Below, piece after piece: positions 16,959 through 23,466 of a stretch of DNA of 41,935 nucleotides; position 1 is the stretch's first letter; each line of letters starts with the position of its first letter. A program made the position numbers and the translations under genes. Source of the DNA: Fulvivirga lutimaris (GTDB lineage Bacteria; Bacteroidota; Bacteroidia; Cytophagales; Cyclobacteriaceae); NCBI RefSeq assembly GCF_009711525.1, contig NZ_SMLV01000417.1, positions 1-41,935 of the forward strand, in the 5' to 3' direction. The notes beneath the pieces were generated by a model that did no database searches, had not been told where the DNA came from, and saw nothing but the letters and a program-made list of their open reading frames with translations.

Positions 16959-19649
16959 CTATTCGTTTTTCAGTGAATCGACAGGATTACTGATGGCAGC
17001 TTTTATTGACTGATAACCAACGGTAATTAATGCCACAATAATTGCTGATAGTCCTGCGATCAAAAAAACTTCGAATCCCAAAGTGATTCTATACACATAT
17101 CCATCTAACCAAGAATTGATAGCCCACCATGAAATTGGTACGGCAAGGATAAAAGCTAAAAGCACAAGTTTTGTAAATTGTTTTGATAACATTAATACAA
17201 TTTCATTTACTGAAGCGCCAAGTACTTTTCTAATTCCAATTTCTTTAATGCGTTGTTCAGCCATAAAAGCAGCAAGAGCAAATAAGCCAAGGCAACCAAT
17301 AAAGATTGCTAAGCCTGAAAATATTGTAAATAACTCTCCAAGCTTGGTTTCAGACTTATACATTTTGTTAAACTGATCGTCAAGAAAAGTATAGTTAAAG
17401 GGAAGGCCATTGGCAAAATCATTCCATTTGTCTTCAATCATTTTTAAAGACGCCTGGTAATCATCTGTATTAATTCGCACAGAAAGTACACCTGTGCTTC
17501 TACCCATTCGAAGCGCAACAGGCCCAATATTTTCTTTCATTGATTCGAAATGAAAATTTTCTACAACACCGATGATCTTATAATTTACAAACTCATCATT
17601 TATAACACTTCCAGATGTTTGGTCGAAGGCATAGGTCTGGATCCATTGATCATCAATTTTTTCGAAACCAAACTTTCGCATTGCTTCCTCATTAAAAATA
17701 AGGGCAACCGAATCAGAAGCGCGATCGCGATCAAAATTGCGACCTTCAATAATTTCCATTCCGAAAGTCTGAATATAATCTTCATCAACATCCCACATCT
17801 GAAGACTTATCGTGTTATCCTGCGAAGGACTAACACCTTTTTCCCAGTAGGTATTATCATTTCTGTTGTATCCATTAACAGGAATAAAACCACTATAGGC
17901 ACAAGATACAACAGGCGTCAGCTTTTCAACTTCTTCCTTAAATGACTGTCGTTTATCACCAAGCATGTATGGGTCATTGATCATCAGCAAATGATCTTTG
18001 TTGAAACCCAGTTTTTTATTTTGAATAAAGTCCAGTTGCTTTTGAATAGCTAGTGTACCAATGATTAATATAATGCTAATAAAGAATTGAAAAATCACCA
18101 GCCCACTTCTTATAGCTGAGCCACCAGCTCCGGTGCTCAGCTTACCCTTGAGAGTATTGATTGGCCTGAACGAACTCAAAAAGAAAGCAGGGTATACGCC
18201 CGCCAACACGCCTATTAAAAGCGCAAATAAGAAAATGCCTATATAAAAAATAGGACTGCCGGGAAATGTTAATTGTTTTTCTGCGAGATGATTGAACAAT
18301 GGCAATAATACCGAAGCGGCAACACAACCTATAATTATCGAAATAATACTAATGATAATAGACTCTAATAAAAACTGTCTGATCAAATGACCTCTTACTG
18401 AACCAAGAGCTTTTCTAATACCTACTTCTTTTGATCTGTTAGCAGAGCGAGCAGTTGATAAGTTCATAAAGTTGATACAAGCCAGACCGATAATAAATGC
18501 CGCGATGATAGTAAAGAGCAAAATAGTATGCTCATTACCCATTGTACCGATATCAAAAATAAAATTGGATGTGAGATAGATATCTTCCATTGGCTGAAGT
18601 CTGAGCTTTACATAATTACCATTGGCCTTAAACTGTTCCATGGTCGAGCCAATATACTGAATCAGTTCAGGTTCGGCTTTTCTTTCGTAAAAGGACTGTA
18701 TTTTCTTCTGTAGTGCACTCAGGTTTACGCCTTCTTTGACCCTGAAGTAGGTGAAAAAGTTATTGCTCAGCCATTGTTCGTTTTGAGCATCGGGTCTTGT
18801 TGCCAGTGATATTAACATTCTGAATTGCAAGTGTGAGTTTTTTGGTGCATCCTGATAAACAGCTGTGACTTCATACAAATCTTCTCCGTCAAGCTCGAGT
18901 GATTTACCAATAGGTGAAGTGCCTTTGAAATATTTCTCGGCTATAGATTTACTAATTGCAATAGTGTTTGGTCTGGTCAGTGCTGTTTTCGGATCTCCTT
19001 CAAGCACCGGAAAAGAAAAGAGATCAAAGAATGTTGAATCAGTATAATGAACCTGCGACTCCTTAAAACTTTCTTTCATTTCCGGAGTCTTCACCAGCCA
19101 GGTGCCGTAAGATCTAAATCTTACAGCGGTTTCTACTTCTGGTATTTCAGTCATCAATCCATTTGCAAATGGTGCTGGTGAAACAGGATAGCTAAATTCA
19201 TTTTCACCAAACCGACCTTCACGAACTACACGATATATTCTGTCTCCATCTTTATGGAACTTATCATAGCTCATCTCATTAGCTACAAAAAGATAAATTA
19301 GCAAACTGCACGCTACCCCTGCTGCCAACCCTGCGATATTGATGGCTGAGTAAAACTTGTGTTTTACCAGGTTTCTAAATGCTATTTTGAAATAATTCTT
19401 GATCATGATTTTAGTGTTGTTGTTTGAGAATTCAATAGTGTTTTTTTGCAGCTTATTTAACTTCTTGTCGTTACCAAAGTCTTTAATAGTTTCATCATAG
19501 GCTTCAATAAACCTTTGGCCAGCTTCCATTTTGGACTCAACTATTGTACAGATGTGATCAACCAGTTCGTCACCCAAGTCATCATCTACAATACCTCGAT
19601 AGGTTATGTCCTTTATGATATAGTTGATATGTTCATCAGACAGAGTCAT
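16959..19649 (-). CDS. FtsX/MacB-type ABC transporter permease with N-terminal prefix domain
   Basis: An 896-residue membrane protein. Residues 1-80 form a soluble helical prefix (EHINYIIKDITYRG...DELVDHICT) seen in Bacteroidota permeases controlled by PadR regulators. A first membrane segment follows at about 99-122 (INIAGLAAGVACSLLIYLFV). After it come a periplasmic MacB-PCD-like domain (EMSYDKFHKDGDRIYRVV), three membrane segments with ARSANRSKEVGIRKALG, a second periplasmic domain (DEDYIQTFGMEIIEGRNFD) and a final three-helix FtsX domain with RIKEIGIRKVLGASVNEIV. Such proteins pair with a MacB-like ATPase, but none is encoded in this window. Substrate unknown; peptide or lipoprotein export or stress sensing is typical of the family. 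Its start overlaps the PadR gene by 4 bases. Confidence 0.88.
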   Translation of the reverse strand: MTLSDEHINYIIKDITYRGIVDDDLGDELVDHICTIVESKMEAGQRFIEAYDETIKDFGNDKKLNKLQKNTIEFSNNNTKIMIKNYFKIAFRNLVKHKFYSAINIAGLAAGVACSLLIYLFVANEMSYDKFHKDGDRIYRVVREGRFGENEFSYPVSPAPFANGLMTEIPEVETAVRFRSYGTWLVKTPEMKESFKESQVHYTDSTFFDLFSFPVLEGDPKTALTRPNTIAISKSIAEKYFKGTSPIGKSLELDGEDLYEVTAVYQDAPKNSHLQFRMLISLATRPDAQNEQWLSNNFFTYFRVKEGVNLSALQKKIQSFYERKAEPELIQYIGSTMEQFKANGNYVKLRLQPMEDIYLTSNFIFDIGTMGNEHTILLFTIIAAFIIGLACINFMNLSTARSANRSKEVGIRKALGSVRGHLIRQFLLESIIISIISIIIGCVAASVLLPLFNHLAEKQLTFPGSPIFYIGIFLFALLIGVLAGVYPAFFLSSFRPINTLKGKLSTGAGGSAIRSGLVIFQFFISIILIIGTLAIQKQLDFIQNKKLGFNKDHLLMINDPYMLGDKRQSFKEEVEKLTPVVSCAYSGFIPVNGYNRNDNTYWEKGVSPSQDNTISLQMWDVDEDYIQTFGMEIIEGRNFDRDRASDSVALIFNEEAMRKFGFEKIDDQWIQTYAFDQTSGSVINDEFVNYKIIGVVENFHFESMKENIGPVALRMGRSTGVLSVRINTDDYQASLKMIEDKWNDFANGLPFNYTFLDDQFNKMYKSETKLGELFTIFSGLAIFIGCLGLFALAAFMAEQRIKEIGIRKVLGASVNEIVLMLSKQFTKLVLLAFILAVPISWWAINSWLDGYVYRITLGFEVFLIAGLSAIIVALITVGYQSIKAAISNPVDSLKNE

Positions 19650-19984
19650 CCAAACTGTGGATTGATTTGCAAAACTTTAAACATGGTAATTATAAAAGCC
19701 TCAAAGTCTTCGATTTTTTGGGCGGCAGTGTTATTACCGCTCGGTGTAAGCAGGTAATACTTTCGAACCCGCTTGCCCATGCTGATTTTTTCAGTTGATA
19801 AAAAACCTTCAGCCTCTAGTTTATGAAGTGTAGGATAGAGGGCACCTTCTGTCAGCGTAAGCATTCCACCAGACAATTCTTTAACGCGCTGAGTAATTTC
19901 ATAACCATACATTTTACCATTATCCGCCAATAGTTTCAGTATAATAGTCTGTAGGGTACCTTTCAATAATTCGGGTGAATGCAT
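19646..19984 (-). CDS. PadR family transcriptional regulator
   Basis: A 112-residue winged-helix regulator. The PadR signatures are clear: ELLKGTLQTIILKLLAD, MYGYEITQRVKELSGG, LTEGALYPTLHKLEAEGFL and KRVRKYYLLTPSG. It has the short C-terminus of PadR-s2 proteins, with one dimerisation helix. PadR proteins usually repress the transporter gene beside them until a ligand or stress relieves binding. The 4-base overlap with the permease gene shows the two are co-translated, so it very likely controls its own operon. A candidate operator lies 26 bases upstream of its start. The ligand is unknown. Confidence 0.92.
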   Translation of the reverse strand: MHSPELLKGTLQTIILKLLADNGKMYGYEITQRVKELSGGMLTLTEGALYPTLHKLEAEGFLSTEKISMGKRVRKYYLLTPSGNNTAAQKIEDFEAFIITMFKVLQINPQFG

Positions 19985-20010
19985 AATTCTTTAATACATT
20001 AGAGTCTTAG

Positions 20011-20025
20011 GTAATACGATAATAC
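20011..20025. promoter_or_regulatory. Candidate PadR operator
   Basis: GTAATACGATAATAC is an imperfect palindrome (10 of 15 positions symmetric) in the 96-base divergent gap between padR and the small lipoprotein gene. PadR proteins commonly bind such sites to repress their own operon. The assignment is inferred from position and symmetry. Confidence 0.4.
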
Positions 20026-20080
20026 TTTGTTTTGGTTTCAGTTCCGAAAATTTTTAACTTATGTGATTAAACCTATAACC

Positions 20081-20296
20081 ATGAAAAAATTTACTATTCC
20101 AATTCTATTGTTGGCAACAATGTTTATGTCTTGTGGCCCATCGGCCGAAGAGAAAAAAGCAGCTGAAGAAAAAGTTGCGGCTGAAATTAAAGCGGTTGAA
20201 GAAACTACGGAAGAAATTGCAGAGGATACGAAAGAACTGCAAATGGAAGTAGACGAGGCAACCAGTGAAATTGACAGTTTATTAGAAGACATTTAA
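20081..20296 (+). CDS. Small Glu/Lys-rich lipoprotein
   Basis: A 71-residue protein. The signal ends in MFMSC with Cys 18 as the lipidated residue; a longer TTG-started frame from 20027 exists, but the ATG at 20081 puts the signal peptide at the N-terminus. The mature part is about 53 residues of Glu/Lys/Ala-rich helix with heptad-like spacing (PSAEEKKAAEEKVAAEIKAV, then acidic EDTKELQMEVDEATSEIDSL), consistent with a short coiled coil on the membrane, reminiscent in form only of Lpp-type proteins. Eleven bases separate it from the next gene, which is also Lys/Glu-rich, so the two are likely co-transcribed. Function unknown. Confidence 0.7.
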   Translation: MKKFTIPILLLATMFMSCGPSAEEKKAAEEKVAAEIKAVEETTEEIAEDTKELQMEVDEATSEIDSLLEDI

Positions 20297-20307
20297 AACT
20301 TAGAATT

Positions 20308-20925
20308 ATGAAAAGGATATTACAACTAGTACTGGTGACTGTTTTAACAGTTGGACTTAGTAATGTTTATGCGCAGGGTAATTCTGAAGAGGCTAAAAAG
20401 AAAAAGGAAGAGAAGGCTCAGCAGGATAAAGAGAAGAAAAAGGATAAAGACGAAAAGGAGAAAAAGGACAAACCTGAGAAATCCGAAAAGGATAATGACC
20501 AGGCGGACAAGGAAGTAAAAGAAGAGAAAAAGGATAAAGAGGAGAAGGAAGAAAAGGAAAACGAAGGCAATGCTTATGGCAAGAATAAAGGGGAGCTTGA
20601 AGGAAAGGAATTTGGTCAACAGCGTGCAGCTGAAGCAAAGGCAAAACGCGATGAGCAAATTGCAGAATCTGAACGAGCGATCTCTGAGGGTGAATCTTCA
20701 ATAGCTGAATCAAAGGAAAAAATTGAAAAAGCGAAAGAGAAAGTGGCGAAGGAAAAGGAAGAAAAGTCGGTATCAGAAGAAGTGATAAAAACTAAGGAGG
20801 AAAAGATATCACAGGCTGAACAGAAGGTTAAGGAACTTGAGGAGAAGGTAAAAGCCGAAAAGGCAAGGCTCAAAAAGAAGATGGAGGAAATAGAAAAGGT
20901 AGCCAAGGAAGAAATAGAGCAATAA
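20308..20925 (+). CDS. Exported Lys/Glu-rich coiled-coil protein
   Basis: A 205-residue protein with a signal peptide (about 1-22, VYA before the cleavage site), then an extremely charged region of Lys/Glu/Asp repeats (about 27-88). A short non-charged island NAYGKNKGELEGKEFGQQRA follows (about 88-107), then a regular coiled coil to the end (about 110-205). No known enzymatic motif. The Gly/Tyr-containing island is the only part that looks family-specific and may be the useful handle for searches. Encoded 11 bases after the small lipoprotein gene; both could form a periplasmic helical assembly, which is inference. A strong terminator follows the stop codon. Confidence 0.7.
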   Translation: MKRILQLVLVTVLTVGLSNVYAQGNSEEAKKKKEEKAQQDKEKKKDKDEKEKKDKPEKSEKDNDQADKEVKEEKKDKEEKEEKENEGNAYGKNKGELEGKEFGQQRAAEAKAKRDEQIAESERAISEGESSIAESKEKIEKAKEKVAKEKEEKSVSEEVIKTKEEKISQAEQKVKELEEKVKAEKARLKKKMEEIEKVAKEEIEQ

Positions 20926-20928
20926 ATG

Positions 20929-20955
20929 AAAAAGCGACTTCAAGTCGCTTTTTTT
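20929..20955. terminator. Terminator between convergent genes
   Basis: AGCGAC, loop TTCAA, GTCGCT with flanking A-run and T-run. It serves the coiled-coil gene and overlaps the stop codon region of the glycogen synthase gene coming from the other side. Confidence 0.8.
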
Positions 20956-22783
20956 ATATGGCCTGGGTATAGGCAGTATTATAATGTGCTTCTAACCTAG
21001 ACCAATCAAAATTTTCTGCCAGGTCTTCAGCTTTGTTTCGTATTGAAATTCTTTGCTTTCTTGATGATTGGGTAAACTGATACATCATTTCGGCAAGTTC
21101 TTTTACTACAAGTTCTGGCTTCAATTTGTGTCTTCTCAGTAAATAAGCTCCGGACTGCTCATGACCAGAAAAATTTTGACCCAGATAATTTCCAAAACCG
21201 GTAAGGTCAGAAGTAATAGCTGAAACTCCTTGAGCAAGGCATTCCAGCGGAGTATAACCCCAAGGCTCATAGTAACTAGGAAATATTCCTAAATGGCAAC
21301 CCCTAATAAACTCATTATAATCAATTCCGAATAAAGGACTTGAAGAATCTATGAAATCAGGGTGATACACAATTTTTACTTTGTCCAACGGGTTATTGAC
21401 TAAAGGTGCTTTTCTCAAATACTGAATGATTTCGTCATCATCATCATTTTTTAAATTATGCGTTACCACTATTGGCCATTGGTCAGATTTCCATGATTGT
21501 AAAACTCTTCGGTATCTCAACTTCCAGTAATCATCTACAAAATCGTTCAAAGCAGGCATTCGAAAATCCTCTTCTTCCTGGGCTGCATCATAAAATAATC
21601 GTTCACCAATTTGATCCTGTATAGCATGACATACTTTTCTGAACTCTTCAAGAACGCCCTGCTGCTCCATCACTACTGGGTTGATAGACCAACTTGGCCT
21701 TTTGGTGATAAAAAACATCACCACATTTTTATCAGACTTTTCCTTTTTCAGCCTTTTGTTTAAAAGTGAAAGTGCCTCTAAAGTAATGTCGTACCCTTTA
21801 TTCCTAAATTCATATCGTCCAGAGGTAAAAAAGTATAAGGTATTGTCAAGGTCAAAAGGAGTTGAATGGAAGAAATGGCCTATCACAAATTCATTAATAT
21901 CTTCTTTATACTCTTGATGCAGATTCTGTACTTCATGGTACGCCACAAAACGTTCAATGTTGAGGCCATTAGGTGTGATGACATCAGGTTTTCTGTTATA
22001 AAAGGCCTGGCATTCACTTGCCGTAACGTCACTTACAGTTGTAAAAACTGTGGATTCATTGGCGCACTGTCTTTCAATTTGAGCAATGGGTAAAATATTA
22101 TATTTCTGTGCTTCAAGGCTCCAGTCGTATTGCTCTAGCTTATTATAAAAATCCTGATCATTCATGGCAAGGTATCGACCCAGAGCCGTTGCGTGTGTGG
22201 TGAAAACTGTTTTAACGGCAACCTTATTTTTTGCAAGTTTTAAAATAGGTATTGACGACATCCATTCATGGAAATGGCCAATTAATTTTGTTTTGCCTAA
22301 TGCTTCTGACAAATAGGTATAGAATACCGATGTAATGTGAGCAAAGGCCAAAACCTTTTCTTGAAGCTCATCATTTGCTATTTCAATTTGATGTGATTTT
22401 TGAAAATCACTTTTTATAGAGGCAATGTCCTTAAGCGTAGATAAAACATCAATAAGTACAACTTTTGGTCGGCCGCTAACCAGCCAGGTACCATAAACCA
22501 CTTCAACACCATCATCCTTCAATTTTTTAACAGCCTTACCCAAAGGGCCTGTGTGATTAGTGATAACATCAACTTCTGCATTTACCTGTTGGCCCACTAA
22601 TGGTCCAACCAGGCAATAGCGATCTCCCCACTGACTAGATACCTCTGGCACTTTAGATCTGATAACCGTATATATCCCTCCGAGTTGATTACAAACCTCC
22701 CACGCGCATTCGGCAAGAAATGAATTATTGAGTTCTTGTGGTTGCTCGCTACCTTTAGTTTTCTTTTGAATTTCTGACCGCAT
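20954..22783 (-). CDS. Glycogen synthase, GT3 family (eukaryote-like)
   Basis: A 609-residue glycosyltransferase of family GT3, the group that includes yeast and animal glycogen synthase, not the bacterial GT5 GlgA. The N-terminal motif FLAECAWEVCNQLGGIYTVI and the active-site block PSYYEPWGYTPLECLAQGV followed by TSDLTGFG are GT3 signatures; the two Glu of that block are the expected catalytic/UDP-glucose-binding pair. GHFHEWMSS lies in the N-terminal Rossmann domain. It would elongate alpha-1,4-glucan from UDP-glucose in the cytoplasm. The C-terminal RKQRISIRNKAEDL keeps part of the Arg cluster that mediates glucose-6-phosphate control in eukaryotes. GT3 enzymes are known in Bacteroidota. 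It is monocistronic, with its own promoter region shared with the marR operon. Confidence 0.9.
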   Translation of the reverse strand: MRSEIQKKTKGSEQPQELNNSFLAECAWEVCNQLGGIYTVIRSKVPEVSSQWGDRYCLVGPLVGQQVNAEVDVITNHTGPLGKAVKKLKDDGVEVVYGTWLVSGRPKVVLIDVLSTLKDIASIKSDFQKSHQIEIANDELQEKVLAFAHITSVFYTYLSEALGKTKLIGHFHEWMSSIPILKLAKNKVAVKTVFTTHATALGRYLAMNDQDFYNKLEQYDWSLEAQKYNILPIAQIERQCANESTVFTTVSDVTASECQAFYNRKPDVITPNGLNIERFVAYHEVQNLHQEYKEDINEFVIGHFFHSTPFDLDNTLYFFTSGRYEFRNKGYDITLEALSLLNKRLKKEKSDKNVVMFFITKRPSWSINPVVMEQQGVLEEFRKVCHAIQDQIGERLFYDAAQEEEDFRMPALNDFVDDYWKLRYRRVLQSWKSDQWPIVVTHNLKNDDDDEIIQYLRKAPLVNNPLDKVKIVYHPDFIDSSSPLFGIDYNEFIRGCHLGIFPSYYEPWGYTPLECLAQGVSAITSDLTGFGNYLGQNFSGHEQSGAYLLRRHKLKPELVVKELAEMMYQFTQSSRKQRISIRNKAEDLAENFDWSRLEAHYNTAYTQAI

Positions 22784-22932
22784 GAAGTGCTGTATTTAGT
22801 ATGTGAGGTTCTAACTAGCTTTTTGAAAGCTTTACAGTTAAAACGATTGCTTAAATTAAAATCGCTGTTTTGATAAGTTTTAACTAACTTCTAATCTTTT
22901 TCCATAGGCTTTCATAAATAATTTTAAATTAG

Positions 22933-22963
22933 TATGCATGCATAACATATTTTGCTATATTTG
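22933..22963 (+). promoter_or_regulatory. Predicted promoter of the marR-fad operon
   Basis: TATATTTG at 22956-22963 fits the Bacteroidota -7 consensus TAnnTTTG exactly, and TATG at 22933-22936 matches three of four bases of the -33 TTTG at the standard 19-base spacing. The 12-base perfect palindrome TATGCATGCATA (22933-22944) overlaps the -33 position. The start of transcription would be near 22970, 40 bases before the marR start codon. Confidence 0.55.
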
Positions 22964-22973
22964 TTATCCTTCA

Positions 22974-22991
22974 AAATAGGGAATCCTATTT
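22974..22991. promoter_or_regulatory. Candidate MarR operator
   Basis: AAATAGG and its exact complement CCTATTT are separated by 4 bases, giving an 18-base palindrome right at the predicted transcription start and 19 bases before the marR start codon. Size, symmetry and place fit a repressor site bound by the adjacent MarR protein. Confidence 0.5.
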
Positions 22992-23010
22992 AAAGTTATA
23001 CAACATACTA

Positions 23011-23466
23011 ATGAAAAGAGAAGAAACAATTGATCATAATATTAAAACTGCTTGGCATGCTATCTCTCGCATGTACAATCAGCAAGCAGTTAAACAGGAT
23101 ATTACTACATCAATAGGTTTTGTCTTGTTAAATATTAGTTCAAAGGATGGAACTCCTGCCACTAAGATTGCACCGCTTATGGGGCTTGAGTCTCGCAGCC
23201 TGACAAGAGTTCTAAAAAATATGGAAGAAAAGGGGCTTATATATAGAAAACCCGATGCAACGGATGGTAGATCTGTCCGAATATTTTTAACGGATCTGGG
23301 AAAGCAAAAGAAGGAGGTTTCCAGAGAGACTGTACTTACTTTCAATACCAAAGTGAGAGAGGTAGTACCACAATCAAAACTTGAAGTTTTTTTTGATGTC
23401 ATCAACGACATTAATAAAATCATTGATAATAATAAAACCTACGAAAACGCAAATAATCAAAACTAA
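23011..23466 (+). CDS. MarR family transcriptional regulator of fatty acid oxidation
   Basis: A 151-residue winged-helix protein of the MarR family. The helix-turn-helix region is PATKIAPLMGLESRSLTRVLKNMEEKG-like (about 50-78), followed by the wing RKPDATDGRSVRIFLTDLGK with its conserved Asp-x-Arg-Ser. N- and C-terminal helices make the dimer interface. It overlaps the start of fadN by one base (TAATG) and heads the beta-oxidation operon, so it most likely represses it and is relieved by acyl-CoA, in the way TetR-type FadR does in Bacillus; the ligand is inferred. A matching palindrome lies at the predicted transcription start. Confidence 0.9.
   Translation: MKREETIDHNIKTAWHAISRMYNQQAVKQDITTSIGFVLLNISSKDGTPATKIAPLMGLESRSLTRVLKNMEEKGLIYRKPDATDGRSVRIFLTDLGKQKKEVSRETVLTFNTKVREVVPQSKLEVFFDVINDINKIIDNNKTYENANNQN

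Noticed and set aside
20027-20080. TTG-started extension of the small lipoprotein
   Set aside because: It would put 18 residues in front of a proper signal peptide and overlaps the padR promoter region; the ATG at 20081 is the better start.
20344-20906. Several overlapping minus-strand frames rich in Phe, Leu and Ser
   Set aside because: They are the complement of the Lys/Glu-rich coiled-coil gene; their hydrophobic look is a result of the A/G-rich sense strand.
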